Positions 17,391-27,653 of a stretch of DNA of 64,000 nt are shown piece by piece. The notes under the pieces were generated by a model. The model was not told the DNA's origin. It saw only the letters and a list, made by a program, of their open reading frames with translations, and did not search any database. How positions within the stretch are numbered: the stretch's first letter is position 1; each line of letters opens with the position of its first letter. Made by a program: the position numbers and the translations under genes. Origin of the DNA: Limisphaera sp026417315 (GTDB lineage Bacteria; Verrucomicrobiota; Verrucomicrobiia; Limisphaerales; Limisphaeraceae); the NCBI RefSeq assembly GCF_049537125.1, contig NZ_JBMVQY010000004.1:248001-312000 (forward strand), read 5' to 3'.

Positions 17391-18003
17391 ATGCCCCTGT
17401 GATGACCCTCGGTAACTTTTTCCACGATCTCGAGGGAAGCGTAGACCTTATGGCTTCGCCGACAAGCGGTTTTTTGGGTTGCGACACATTCTTGGCGTTT
17501 TCTCAGGTTTTGGGCACTCCCGAAGAGCCCGGCGGAATTCCGGGCGTCCTCGGCACGGGTAAGCCGCGGGAAAAGGGTACTCGCTCGAGATCCTTCCTCA
17601 CGGGGCTCGAAAACAGCCATGCGCCCACAACCCTCCTTTGGCTCCGGCGGGCATAAAGGTCGTCACGATCTCAGTCGGCTTGCTCGAACGCCCGTGGGCG
17701 TTGACCGGCCTCGTGGCGTTTGCCTGGTCACCAGCCCTGCTACGCGTGGTGGGACGCGGTGGAGAGACGCACATCGGGTTTCGCTGGAGCCTTCCGAGAT
17801 CCTGGTTGAGCTCCGGGGACAGCGAAGCATTGACCGGTCCCGAGCCGATGCTCGATTCCGATCCCGTGCCCGCCGGCAGCGGGTGTGGCTGCGGAGCGGC
17901 CCGCTGGCCTGGCTGCAAATCGAGCCCGCATTGTTGCCATTGGCGCAGGCTACCCGGGTGCGGCATGGACGGTTGGCCCTGGATCTGCAAAATTGCACGC
18001 GAC
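17391..18003. other. Divergent intergenic region (613 bases)
   Basis: Lies between two divergent genes, so it should hold both promoters. On the minus strand a TTGTCG box at about 17458-17463 is a weak candidate for the 612-residue protein. Frames from 17619 and 17638 run into the oxidoreductase but lack family sequence before 18004. I see no RNA gene. Confidence 0.5.
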
Positions 18004-19704
18004 ATGAGCCTCAGCCGCCGTTCGTTTCTGGACCGGTTGACAGCGTGCCTGCTTGCCGGCCCCTGGATGTTGCAACCGTCGATCTTGGCCGCGCGAAGCC
18101 GGGAACTCCAAGCCGACCTGGTGATCGTCGGAGGGGGAGTGGGCGGTTGTGCGGCTGCCCTGGCGGCCTGTCGAAATGGACTGCGGGTGATTCTCACCGA
18201 GGCCACCGACTGGCTGGGCGGGCAATTGACGGCCCAGGCGGTTCCGCCGGATGAGCACCCGTGGATCGAGCATTTCGGTTGCACCCGCAGCTACCGCGAG
18301 TTCCGCGAAGGTGTACGCTCGTTTTATCGCGCGCACTACCCACTTACTCCGGAAGCCCGCGCCCAGCCGTTTCTCAACCCCGGCAACGGGTGGGTGTCGC
18401 GTCTTTGCCATGAACCGCGTGTGGCCCTGGCCGTTTTGCATCAAATGCTCGCCCCGCATTGCAGCGGCGGGAGGCTCACCGTCCTGGGGGAGCATGCCCC
18501 CGTGAACGCGGCTATCTCCGGGGATCGAGTGGTTGTGGTGGAGGTGGAGGACCGTCGCTCGGGCGACCGGCGCACGTTGAGGGCCCCGTTCTTCATCGAT
18601 GCCACGGAGTTGGGCGAACTTCTGCCGCTGACCGGCACCGAGCATGTCGTCGGCGCCGAGGCTAGGCGCGACACAGGGGAACCTCACGCACCCCCGGAGC
18701 CCGATCCCGGCGACCAACAGGCGTTCACCTGGTGCTTCGTCGTGGAATACCTGCCCGGGGAGGACCACACCATCGAGCGACCCGAGGAATACGATTTCTG
18801 GCGCACTTATGTGCCGCGGCTCCAGCCTCCGTGGCCCGGGCCGCTGCTCAGTTGGGAGGCTTCCGATCCCCGGACCCTTGGGGTGCGGCGGTTCGTGTTC
18901 GATCCCACGCTTCGGAGTTCCGGGTTGAACCTCTGGACCTATCGGCGCATTGCGGCGGCTGCGCAGTTCGTGCCCGGGACCTACCGCAGTGACCTCTGCC
19001 TCGTGAACTGGCCGCAGAACGATTACTGGCTCGGCCCCCTGGTGGGCGTGTCCCCGGCGGAAGCGGCCCGGAACCTCGCTCGTGCAAAACAATTGAGCCT
19101 CTCGCTTCTGTACTGGATGCAAACCGAGGCGCCCCGTCCGGACGGCGGCACGGGCTGGAAAGGGTTGCGTCTGCGCCCCGACGTGGTGGGCACGAGCGAC
19201 GGGCTGGCGAAGGCCCCGTATATTCGTGAATCCCGGCGTTTACTGGCCGAGTTTACCGTCACCGAGCAACACGTCGGCACCGAAGCCCGCATGGCCCTGA
19301 CCGGGAAACCGCGAGACGAGATCCTCGCCGAACGATTCGCCGACACCGTCGGCGTCGGCGCCTACCGCATCGATCTTCATCCCAGGACAAACGGGCGAAA
19401 CTACCTCGACCTCAGTTGCCTCCCGTTCCAGATCCCGTTGGGGGCGTTGTTGCCACGACGCGTGGAAAACCTGCTGGCGGGTGCCAAGAACATCGGGACG
19501 ACGCACATCACCAACGGGGCCTACCGACTCCACCCGGTGGAGTGGACGGTGGGCGAGGCCGCCGGTGTCCTGGTGGCGTTCTGCCATTCCAAAAAGGCCG
19601 TGCCGCGGCAGGTGCGCAACAACCCCAAACTGCTGGCCGAGTTTCAGCAAACGTTGCAGCGACAAGGATTCGAATTGGAATGGCCGCGCCTGCGCCCGCT
19701 GTGA
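18004..19704 (+). CDS. FAD-dependent oxidoreductase with a twin-arginine signal
   Basis: A 566-residue flavoprotein. The start MSLSRRSFLDRL carries the SRRSFL twin-arginine motif, so the folded FAD protein is probably exported by Tat. The dinucleotide-binding motif VIVGGGVGGCAAALAACRNG (residues 38-57) and the Glu that ends strand 2 (VILTEA) follow, then TDWLGGQLTAQ, the mark of the FAD-dependent oxidoreductase group PF12831. A late motif (LLAGAKNIGTTHITNGAYRL) is also typical of that group. The substrate is unknown. The frame is open upstream to 17638, but family sequence begins at ATG 18004. No redox partner lies beside it. Confidence 0.87.
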   Translation: MSLSRRSFLDRLTACLLAGPWMLQPSILAARSRELQADLVIVGGGVGGCAAALAACRNGLRVILTEATDWLGGQLTAQAVPPDEHPWIEHFGCTRSYREFREGVRSFYRAHYPLTPEARAQPFLNPGNGWVSRLCHEPRVALAVLHQMLAPHCSGGRLTVLGEHAPVNAAISGDRVVVVEVEDRRSGDRRTLRAPFFIDATELGELLPLTGTEHVVGAEARRDTGEPHAPPEPDPGDQQAFTWCFVVEYLPGEDHTIERPEEYDFWRTYVPRLQPPWPGPLLSWEASDPRTLGVRRFVFDPTLRSSGLNLWTYRRIAAAAQFVPGTYRSDLCLVNWPQNDYWLGPLVGVSPAEAARNLARAKQLSLSLLYWMQTEAPRPDGGTGWKGLRLRPDVVGTSDGLAKAPYIRESRRLLAEFTVTEQHVGTEARMALTGKPRDEILAERFADTVGVGAYRIDLHPRTNGRNYLDLSCLPFQIPLGALLPRRVENLLAGAKNIGTTHITNGAYRLHPVEWTVGEAAGVLVAFCHSKKAVPRQVRNNPKLLAEFQQTLQRQGFELEWPRLRPL

Positions 19705-20052
19705 AGGCCTCCCTCAAAGCTGCTCCCGGTGTCCGCATGAACTGCCCCTGGGTTGCAGGCGTGCGCGGCCCGCTTGGGTTTGCGGGGACCGGTGCGTTGC
19801 GATGCCTCGAGCGGGCACGGGACGACGCTTCTCGCTGAGGCGCCTCTGATCGACTCTCTGAAGAACGGGCCTCCCACCCGGGGGAGGCTGCGATCCTCCG
19901 CTGTTCTTGGCGCCGTCTTCATCGAAAGGGAGCGGCCGAGGGTTGCCCTCTTCGGCTCGCCGGCGCCGGAGGCGAGCGGCCCGAACGGGTCCCGCCCCTG
20001 GTTCGGCGCCGGGGACGCGGAGAGAATCATCTTGGGCGCGCCGCGAGCCCTG
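19705..20052. other. Convergent intergenic region (348 bases)
   Basis: Convergent spacer. A GC-rich inverted repeat is present near 19870-19890 (CCTCCCACCCGGGGGAGG) without a T run, so I do not call it a terminator. No gene seen. Confidence 0.5.
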
Positions 20053-23000
20053 TCAGTTCGCTCCCGCGGCCAACTCGCCCACCAGCCGGAAGAAGCGGAT
20101 GGGCAGATTCTGCGCGGCGATGAGCCGGACGTGTTCGAGCCCGCCACCCAGGGGTTGCACCTCCTCGATCAGGTCGCTGGCCCCGAGCCAGGTCAGAAGG
20201 TTCTGGCTGCTTTCGAACCGGATTCCCAGCGCGGCGGCACCGGTGGCCCGGTCGAATTCCAGTACCACCACCGGCTCGCCGTTGAGCAGGCCCGCCGTGA
20301 TGGTCAGGGGCGGCTCGGTCTCGGCCACATACGGGTTGCGACCAAAATAGCTCTCGAACAGGTTGCGCAGACCATCGCCGTCAGGGTCGGCCGCCGGATC
20401 GGCCATGCTGCCGCTCAGATAATGATACGCCGCCCAGTCCTCGTAGGTCTGGATCAGGGCCGGGTCGGTCGCTTCAACGGGCACGATTCGGTAGTCCATG
20501 TCGGTCACGGGTGCTGGCGGGAGCGACGCGGGCACCCACGGCAGATCGGTGACGGTGAACGAGACCGGGCTTTGGGCGTTGGCGAACGTTAGCTGGCCCG
20601 AACCGGAGAGCACGTGGAACATGGTCGAAGCCGAGCTGTGAAAGACGCGCGGCTGGAGGAAGAGCGAACGCAGGCCGGTATCTTCGTGGAAGCGAAGGAT
20701 GCCTTCCCACGGCAGCTTCATGAGCAGCGGCACAGTGGCCGCGGTGAGCGAACCGATGCCGAACCGGACCGTGTCCAGCGTGGCGTTCCCCAGCACGGCC
20801 AGGCCGTCACCGGCCTCCACGATTTCCGCGCACCAGTCTCCGCGCGGGCCGTCGAACACGCTGTAGAATTTCACTCCCAATTCGTCCGTAAGGCCGAGCA
20901 CCCAGCCGGAGCGGCCATCGCCCAGGCCGGTGCTGCCGCAGGCGATCAAACCCTCCGGCGTCCAGCGCAGGCGCGTGGCGATGTCGTAGGGCGAGGTTCC
21001 GCCGGTGGGCAGTTCGTCGCTCCAATCCGGGTCTTCGCCGATGGTCACGTGGTCGAGCAGCGTGCCGTCGGCCTTGAATTTGCCCACAAAGATGGCGGGG
21101 AAGCCGTCCGTGACGATCAGGTGGATGGCGCCGGCCACGAACAGCGTTCCGTCCGGGCCTTCGGTGACCGAGGCGAGGTTGATGCCGCGTTCGCTGACGA
21201 AGGCAGTGGCCCAAAGCGGACCGCCGTCGGTTGCGGAAATCTTCAGCAACAGCCCGTTCGGAGTGTTGTTCTTGAACAGGTTGCCGTTGTCCGGTGTGCC
21301 ATAAGGCGGCGGGGCGACATCGGCCGTGGTGGTGCCGCAAAGGACCAGGTTTCCGTCGGCGGTCAGGGTGGCGCCCCAGGTCGGGTCGTCGCCGGGCAGC
21401 GCGAAGTATTTGGCCCAGAGCACCGCACCGGCGGCGTCGAACTTGATCACCAGCGGGTCGTTTTCCCCGATGGCCCCGTGGCGCACGTAACCGGCGGCGA
21501 AGTATTCGGTTTGGCCCGCGCCATTCGTCCCGGCCAGCAACTCATGAATGAACAGCTCCTTGACCGGGTCGGCAGGCAGGAGGCTCGTCGCCCAGAGCCG
21601 GTTGCCGTCTGCGTCGAAATGCTGCAGCCAAACCGCCCGTCCCTGGTTGCCGATCAAAGTGAACGTGCCGTCCGCCAGAGCCACGCCGCGTTGGGGAGCA
21701 ATGCCTCGATTTGCGCCCAGGTCTTTGGCCCAGAGCAGATCGCCCCGCGGACTCAGCCGCGCCAGTGCACCGGGCCACCCGGCGACGATCAAGTCCGTGT
21801 CGTTGCTCCCGCCGCTCTGGAGCACGACCGCCCCCCGGCCGGAGCTGCGCGTGCCCGTCTCGCCGAAGGCGTAAGGATCAAAGCCCGACGCCAGCAACCG
21901 CGCCCAGCGCACAGTCTGACCGGTCTCGGGCTTGAAATCGGTGGTCAACCCGGCCAACTGAATGCCGCCCAGACCACCGCCGGCGTCGCGATGGAACAAC
22001 ACGTTGTGATCCAGGTAGGTCGTGGCATCCACCAGCTCGAGGCCCAGCAACCGGAGACTGAAATGGCCGGTCACATCGAACGTGGCATCGAAGTTCCACC
22101 ACGGATTGGCGAGCGGCGCGACGCGGAAATCGCTGCCCAACCGCAGGCCCATCGTCGTCGCGCCACTGACCACGGAGGCCACGCTGCCCTCGAGCCCCAG
22201 CTCCAGTTCCAACCACGCGCCCACCTCCGCAGCCAGTGTGGTGAACACGGTCGGGTCGGACACCCGCAAGGGCACGAACTCCTTGATCGGCTCGTAGAAA
22301 AAGCCGTTGGTGTTTGCCGTGGGCCGCGCGGGGTCGTAGCCCATTTCCATCCCGATGGTGAAACTGCTTTGCAACGGAAGCGTGAGCTTTTGCGGCAGGT
22401 TGGCTTCCACGCCGGCGGTCAGCCGCGCCGCCGGGCCGACCGTGATCGGCACACCGGCGATGTTGAGCGTGACCGGCGGCAGCGGCAGGTCGAAGATTTC
22501 CACCGTCTTCTCTGCCGGCGGGGTGTTGGTGGTGTTCTCCCCGCCGTCACATTCGAGCACCACGTTCATGACCACCCCGGCATCCAGATGCACCAACGCG
22601 TGTCGCAGGGCGAAGTTGCGGATGCGCGCCTCGATCTTCAGCCCCGACGAACGCAGCAACAGCTCGCCGCTGAGCCGGACCTTGTCGGTGAGGGGGAGGT
22701 CGTTGAAGTGCCACGGGATCGCGTTGAACCCGCGCAGGTCGGCCAGCCGGCCATCGCGCGGATCATCCCGTTCGATCGTCTCGGCGAGGACGTCGCGCGC
22801 GTCCTGCTCGGCCCCGGTGTAGGTGTTTTCCAGCTCCGGATTGTAAACGTCGCGCACCGGATTGTCGTAGGCGTCCAGGGCCGCCACCTGCACGAACGAC
22901 CCACTCTGCAGCACGTCCAGCAGGGACCGGATGCGACCGGTCACGTGCACGTCGTTGCCGACCTGCGTGACCGCGGTCACTTCGAACGGCAGATACAGTC

Positions 23001-24027
23001 CCAGCCACGGCTCGGTCTGGTGAAACGGGTCGGCCGGGTTGGGCGCAGGTCGGTCCAACAGATTCACGCCCGGGTCTTCCAGCAGCAGATCGCCCGGTTG
23101 CAGTGTCGAAAGGAACGTCGTCAGCCGGTCGAACTTGAGGGTGGTCACGCCCAGCACGGTCTCCGCCGGCGGCAGCCAGGCGTCCTCGGTCTCCTGGTCA
23201 ATACCTTGCGGCGGCGCGTTGAACACCCACAGCTCGAAGCCCGAGTGCGTCAGGGCCGACCCGCTGAGGATGTTCGAGACGGCAAGCTCGACCTCGTTGC
23301 TGGCCACGGCGGCGTAAAAGGGCGGGGAGTTGGACAGGGCGCCCATTGCCGGCAAAAGGTCGGGAAACGTGCCGGTGGGAGCGGCGGCGGAGAACTCGTT
23401 CGTCGCGAGCCCGGCGTCCACGGCCAGGAAAAGCTCCGACCACGTGTTCGAGCCGTTGTTTTGCAGGTCGGTGGTGAACACCAGCAGCGTCTTGCTGTCG
23501 GCCACGGGCAATTCGGCCAGCACGCGGGCATTGACCAGTTGGAGGTTTTCCGCCGCCCGGGCCGCGGCATCGAGGGTGCGGCGCTGGCCCAGCCGGTCCC
23601 TGGCGTGAAGCACCAGCGGACTGCCCGAAAGCAATTCGTCGCGCGCGGCGGTCAGGTTGGCCGTGGGCACGCGCAGATACATTGAATTGGTCACAACAAG
23701 GGTGCTGTTGGTGGAGAGCAGGCCCAGGATCTCGAGTCCGTTGGCGATGATGCCGTAGCCAACCCCGTTGCTGCTGCCGGGCTGAAATCCTACCTGCACG
23801 GCGCTCCACAACCCTTCGCCGACGTTTTGCACGCCGGCGCGGACCTCGAGCAACACGCGGCCGTCGGGCAACAGATGCTGGCCCTCCATCTGGATGGCGC
23901 TTTGCAGCAGCACCAGTTCGGCCGGGTGGTCCAGATCCGTGCCCAGCGTGGGCGAGGTGAACTCTGCGGCATAAACCTTGCCCAAGAGGAAAGCGGCGGC
24001 GGGTAAGGCAGTGATGATGGTCTTCAC
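20053..24027 (-). CDS. Very large secreted protein with a beta-propeller-like region and shared C-terminal end
   Basis: A 1324-residue exported protein that starts at GTG (24025-24027) with a clean signal peptide (MKTIITALPAAAFLLG, cut near YAAEF). The first 700 residues are beta-rich and match nothing I recognise. Residues 700-1150 hold repeats of the SBBP/PQQ-like propeller kind, with recurring GDLLWAKDLG, GNRLWATSLL, GAVLWAKYFA and GPLWATAFV blades. Near the end, DPAADPDGDGLRNLFESYFG is a calcium-binding thrombospondin-3-like loop, and the last 70 residues (FESSQNLLTWLGA, RFFRLVGEL) form the shared C-terminal module. No catalytic motif is visible. A long frame on the opposite strand (20614-23685) is a shadow. 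Confidence 0.85.
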   Translation of the reverse strand: MKTIITALPAAAFLLGKVYAAEFTSPTLGTDLDHPAELVLLQSAIQMEGQHLLPDGRVLLEVRAGVQNVGEGLWSAVQVGFQPGSSNGVGYGIIANGLEILGLLSTNSTLVVTNSMYLRVPTANLTAARDELLSGSPLVLHARDRLGQRRTLDAAARAAENLQLVNARVLAELPVADSKTLLVFTTDLQNNGSNTWSELFLAVDAGLATNEFSAAAPTGTFPDLLPAMGALSNSPPFYAAVASNEVELAVSNILSGSALTHSGFELWVFNAPPQGIDQETEDAWLPPAETVLGVTTLKFDRLTTFLSTLQPGDLLLEDPGVNLLDRPAPNPADPFHQTEPWLGLYLPFEVTAVTQVGNDVHVTGRIRSLLDVLQSGSFVQVAALDAYDNPVRDVYNPELENTYTGAEQDARDVLAETIERDDPRDGRLADLRGFNAIPWHFNDLPLTDKVRLSGELLLRSSGLKIEARIRNFALRHALVHLDAGVVMNVVLECDGGENTTNTPPAEKTVEIFDLPLPPVTLNIAGVPITVGPAARLTAGVEANLPQKLTLPLQSSFTIGMEMGYDPARPTANTNGFFYEPIKEFVPLRVSDPTVFTTLAAEVGAWLELELGLEGSVASVVSGATTMGLRLGSDFRVAPLANPWWNFDATFDVTGHFSLRLLGLELVDATTYLDHNVLFHRDAGGGLGGIQLAGLTTDFKPETGQTVRWARLLASGFDPYAFGETGTRSSGRGAVVLQSGGSNDTDLIVAGWPGALARLSPRGDLLWAKDLGANRGIAPQRGVALADGTFTLIGNQGRAVWLQHFDADGNRLWATSLLPADPVKELFIHELLAGTNGAGQTEYFAAGYVRHGAIGENDPLVIKFDAAGAVLWAKYFALPGDDPTWGATLTADGNLVLCGTTTADVAPPPYGTPDNGNLFKNNTPNGLLLKISATDGGPLWATAFVSERGINLASVTEGPDGTLFVAGAIHLIVTDGFPAIFVGKFKADGTLLDHVTIGEDPDWSDELPTGGTSPYDIATRLRWTPEGLIACGSTGLGDGRSGWVLGLTDELGVKFYSVFDGPRGDWCAEIVEAGDGLAVLGNATLDTVRFGIGSLTAATVPLLMKLPWEGILRFHEDTGLRSLFLQPRVFHSSASTMFHVLSGSGQLTFANAQSPVSFTVTDLPWVPASLPPAPVTDMDYRIVPVEATDPALIQTYEDWAAYHYLSGSMADPAADPDGDGLRNLFESYFGRNPYVAETEPPLTITAGLLNGEPVVVLEFDRATGAAALGIRFESSQNLLTWLGASDLIEEVQPLGGGLEHVRLIAAQNLPIRFFRLVGELAAGAN

Positions 24028-24889
24028 ACTGTCTTATGACGCGCTGGCGAAGTGGCTGTTACAGGTGCTTGCCGGCTCGGCCCTGGACGCGCCCGCTTTC
24101 GAAAACTCTGGCCTCTCCGGCCGACATCGCCCGCGCTCAAACCGGGTTTCCTTTTATCCACCCGGGTGCGGGCTCGTGCGGCCTGATGGATGGCCGCTCC
24201 AACCGGGCCGGCGTTGCGATTGCAGGCGGTGAGCCGGACGCCACCGGCAGTCCCGGCCAGGGCAGGCACCTCGAACACGGTTGTGCCAGGGGTGTGGTCG
24301 ATTTGGGCAGAATCCGTCCCGTGGGCCAAGACCGGTCGCAGGCCCGCTTTGCCCGGCTGCCGGCGTTTTGGGCGGTTTTCCCGAGCGTGGTCGGGCCGCC
24401 CACTTTTGCCCGTGCCTGGTTTGACAAGGAAAGAGATCTGCACCTGTGCGGGCGTCTCGCACGCCGGAAATGGCATTCTGCTGCAGTCTCGATAGTCTCC
24501 AGACGCCCATGCCCCGGTCCCAAGATGGTTGATCGGGGATTGTGGGGCTAAGCGCCCCGTTTCATGGCCACCCCCGGCGGTCGCATGTTCAGGTGGATCA
24601 CCCCACGCCGGGAACTTGGCGGAGCTCGTGCCAACCCGAGATGCGCGAGCAACGCATTGGCGCCGAAGGAGCTCGGCCGGGTGCGATCGTAGGGGCTGCG
24701 CGTGGTGTTTGCCGGAGGACTCGTGCCGTCCGGCGGGTGACCACGGATCCCGGCCGGGAGAGCGCAAGCCTTCCCGGGTTGACTTTTTCCCTCTGCCGCG
24801 CGACAGTGCGTTCAGGAATCGCTTGGGGCCGAGCGCCGGATGAGCCGCGATGACCCCGTTCTTTCGAGTCTTTAACATTAGACAGCATC
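24028..24889. other. Intergenic region without a supportable gene (862 bases)
   Basis: Lies between two divergent exported-protein genes. Several chance frames overlap on both strands and none has a motif. A TTGACT box at about 24779 precedes the protease but no convincing -10 follows at the right distance. Confidence 0.55.
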
Positions 24890-26212
24890 ATGAAAGCCAT
24901 CGGTCGTCTTCTCCTGGTTGCCATTAGCCTGACTGGATTCGGCCCGGGCGCTTTCGCCCAGGGTGGGCGGGCCGGGGACATCGTACCCGGACGGTATATT
25001 GTCCAGCTGCGCGACGTTGCATCCGCAACTGCGGTGAGTCAGCGACACGGCTTGCGCCCGACCCATGTGTATCACCGGACGATTCGTGGCTTTGCGGGCG
25101 AGATTCCGCCGGGACAGTTGCAGCGGTTGCAACAAGATCCTGATGTCCTGCGGATCGTGCCGGATCGGATCGTCACGGCCATCAGCGATCCGATTCAGGC
25201 AAAAAAGGGCAAACCGGGTGGCGGCTCGGGCGGGCAGGTTGTGCCCGCCGGGGTGCTCCGGGTCGGCGCGAACACCGTGTGGACGCTCGTGACAGGTCGG
25301 GGCGTGGGGGTGGCCGTCCTGGACACCGGATTGGACCATGGTCATGCGGACCTGAACATCGGCGGGACGCTTTACGATCCGTTTGACGGGGACGGTCAAG
25401 ATCGCAACGGGCACGGGACCCATGTCGGCGGGATCATCGCAGCGAAGAACAATACTCGAGACGTCGTGGGTGTGGCTCCGGAGGCCACACTGTATTCGGT
25501 GCGTGTGCTGGACAACACCGGCACGGGTACCGATGCGACGATCATTGGCGGCCTCGAATCCTTGCTGACCGAGGAACATCGGGGCCTGGTCCGGGTCGCC
25601 AATCTCAGTTTGGGCCGGCCCGCGGCTGGTGACGACGACATCCCCTTGCACCAAGCCGTGCAGTCTGTCGTGGCCGCCGGCATTACGGTGGTGGTGGCCG
25701 CAGGCAATGATTGCGGGCGAGAAGTAAACGACCTGGTGCCGGCGCGGTTTCCCGAAGTCATTGCGGTCGCCAGCACCACGGCCACCGACGGCCGGGCGAA
25801 TCGCCGCGGCGTTTTCATCCCTGCCGACACAGCCTCGTATTTCGCGACCGACGGCAACTGGTTCGACGATCACATCGGCGTGACCATCTCGGCCCCGGGC
25901 GAAACCCGGGAAGACGTCAATAACGCCAACCTGATTCAATCGGTGGGGATCCTTTCGACCAGGCTGGGAGGCGGCACAACCTCGATGTCCGGATCGAGCA
26001 TGGCGGCTCCTCACGTGGCAGGAGCCGTTGCCCTTCTGCTGCAGGCGGATCCGTCGCTTGCGCCGGAGGAGTTGCGTACGGTCCTCATCGCCACCGCCGA
26101 CCGTCCCGGCGTCGCCCCTCTGGATAGTCCCACCCGGTGCTATACCTTCGACGGCTTCCGCGAGGGCATTCTCAACGTCCCCGCCGCCTTGGGCGCCGTG
26201 CTCGGTCCCTGA
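24890..26212 (+). CDS. Secreted proteinase K-like subtilisin (S8) protease
   Basis: A 440-residue exported serine protease. A signal peptide ends at GAFAQ. An I9 inhibitor-type propeptide follows (RYIVQLRDVASATAVSQRHG to VLRIVPDRIV, residues 35-95), acting as chaperone and inhibitor until self-cleavage. The catalytic domain has Asp145 in VAVLDTGLDHGHAD, His175 in NGHGTHVGG, Asn in VVVAAGND and Ser370 in MSGSSMAAPHVAG. All four are canonical, unlike the first subtilase in the window. The first-Asp context and the order of motifs resemble proteinase K. The protein ends soon after the catalytic domain with no sorting module. It is monocistronic. Confidence 0.93.
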   Translation: MKAIGRLLLVAISLTGFGPGAFAQGGRAGDIVPGRYIVQLRDVASATAVSQRHGLRPTHVYHRTIRGFAGEIPPGQLQRLQQDPDVLRIVPDRIVTAISDPIQAKKGKPGGGSGGQVVPAGVLRVGANTVWTLVTGRGVGVAVLDTGLDHGHADLNIGGTLYDPFDGDGQDRNGHGTHVGGIIAAKNNTRDVVGVAPEATLYSVRVLDNTGTGTDATIIGGLESLLTEEHRGLVRVANLSLGRPAAGDDDIPLHQAVQSVVAAGITVVVAAGNDCGREVNDLVPARFPEVIAVASTTATDGRANRRGVFIPADTASYFATDGNWFDDHIGVTISAPGETREDVNNANLIQSVGILSTRLGGGTTSMSGSSMAAPHVAGAVALLLQADPSLAPEELRTVLIATADRPGVAPLDSPTRCYTFDGFREGILNVPAALGAVLGP

Positions 26213-27086
26213 AACGCCCGGTCCGTGCGGCTGCGCCACAAACGCTGCGGCTCCATCCGAGGGTTTCCGTGAAAGCTGCTCCGGCCGGGCCGGCCCTTGG
26301 AGGAGCGGAGACCGCGGCATCCATTGTCACGAAATGATCCATTGCCCCTGCAACCCTTCCCGGCGCCGGGCTCGGCATGGGCCCGATGAGGCGCCGGGAA
26401 AAACCGGCCTTGGAGTCTTCGATGGCTTTGACGGGTGAACGCCTTGTGCGTTTGTTTCCCGGGCCACTGCCGGCGGCAGGGATTCCGGCAACCGCGCCAC
26501 TGCCCATTCCGGGCTCGGGGCCAAGCCCGCTGCGCCGCCGCAGAGCACATGGAAGTGGCCGCCCGGCAAACCTTGGTCCTCATCGGAGTGTTCACACGGC
26601 CCATCCCCTTGGGGCAACAATGGAACGTGGAAGGGACAGCCGGTGCGAGAGGAATGACCGGGCCCGAACCCGCGCCTCCCGCTTCATGCGCATGGCAAGT
26701 GCCTTTTGACCCGTTGACCGCTCCGCACTCGAAGCCGCACGCCTGAAGTGCCGGGGCCCGGGCGACCCGGCACCTCCAAACCGCTCCGGCCTGCCCGGGC
26801 CAGTTGGGCGGACGGGGGAATGTCCCGCAACCGCGGAGCATTGCCAGCCTGCTCGGCCCCCAACCCTCCTGCCGGGGTTGAGGCGAGTGATGAGCCGCGC
26901 CATATTTGCTACCAGGCGCAGCCCGGGCTTTTCCGTTACCTCCCGGACCTGGCACGTGCCGTCCAGTCGCGACAACGCAAGCGCGTCCGAGCCGGCAGTA
27001 ACGCTTTGAGCTACCCTGCGTCTTTGTCTGTGGACGACGCGTCGCGAGAACGGGACCTGCCGGACACCCGCGAGGGCGGCCGAACG
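26213..27086. other. Intergenic region upstream of the ECF sigma operon (874 bases)
   Basis: No supportable gene; overlapping chance frames run through on both strands. It contains the perfect inverted repeat listed separately. The sigma factor frame is open through much of the 3' half, so part of it may be leader or N-terminal extension. Confidence 0.5.
26357..26400. repeat. Perfect 11-base inverted repeat, hairpin-forming
   Basis: TTCCCGGCGCC at 26357-26367 pairs exactly with GGCGCCGGGAA at 26390-26400, leaving a 22-base loop. No T run follows on either strand, so it is not a standard rho-independent terminator. It lies about 145 bases after the protease stop. Confidence 0.6.
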
Positions 27087-27653
27087 ATGCCCGAGGCCGC
27101 GCTGCTGGCCGCCGTCCGCGCCGGGGACGACGCGGCGGCGCGGGCCCTGGTCGAACGGCTTTACCCCTGCGTCGCTGCGGTGGTGCGGGCCCACCTGCCG
27201 CGCCGGGACGACCTCGAAGACCTGATGCAGGAAACGTTTCTCAAGATGTTCGCCCGGCTGGACCAATATCGCGGCGACGTTGCCCTCGAGCGCTGGGTGA
27301 CGCGTATCGCCCTCAACACCTGCCTGGATCGGTTGCGCCGCCAGCGCGCCCGGCCGGAGCTGCGTTGCGCAGATTTGAGCGTCGAGGACCAGACCTTCCT
27401 TGAAGGTTTGGCCGAGGAACGTCCGCAGCGGGACGCCGACGCGCCCCGTGCGCTGGCGCTGTTGGAACGGTTGCTGGCATCGCTGCCGGCGGCGGATGCC
27501 TGGCTGCTCCGCCAAATCGAGCTGGAAGAACGCTCACTGGCCGCCGTCTGCCAGGAGACCGGCTGGAGCGCCGTGGCTGCTCGCGTGCGTCTGTTCCGGG
27601 CCCGGAAACGCCTCCGGATCGCATGGAAGAAACTCGAATCCCCAATGCCGTGA
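27087..27653 (+). CDS. ECF-type RNA polymerase sigma factor
   Basis: A 188-residue sigma-70 family factor of the extracytoplasmic-function kind. Region 2 is clear (LYPCVAAVVRAHLPRRDDLE, then DLMQETFLKMFARLDQYRGD), with VTRIALNTCLDRLRR at 2.3/2.4. Region 4 has LPAADAWLLRQIELEERSLA and a helix-turn-helix (AAVCQETGWSAVAARVRLFR) in which the usual ALG-type turn is degenerate. The ATG at 27087 was chosen because the family sequence begins there; the frame is open upstream to 26748 and an earlier start is possible. Two small envelope genes follow in overlap or near-contact, the usual layout of a self-regulated stress operon. The stimulus is unknown. Confidence 0.88.
   Translation: MPEAALLAAVRAGDDAAARALVERLYPCVAAVVRAHLPRRDDLEDLMQETFLKMFARLDQYRGDVALERWVTRIALNTCLDRLRRQRARPELRCADLSVEDQTFLEGLAEERPQRDADAPRALALLERLLASLPAADAWLLRQIELEERSLAAVCQETGWSAVAARVRLFRARKRLRIAWKKLESPMP

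Noticed and set aside
20614..23685. A 1023-codon open frame on the plus strand
   Set aside because: It lies antisense to the 1324-residue secreted protein and reads as Arg/Gln/His-rich low-structure sequence, the usual shadow of a GC-rich gene.
26390..26580. Cobalamin-riboswitch-like pieces on the minus strand (GGAATCC and GCAGTGG boxes)
   Set aside because: The core and the conserved B12 box AGCCAGGAGACC are missing, spacing is wrong, and no B12-related gene follows.
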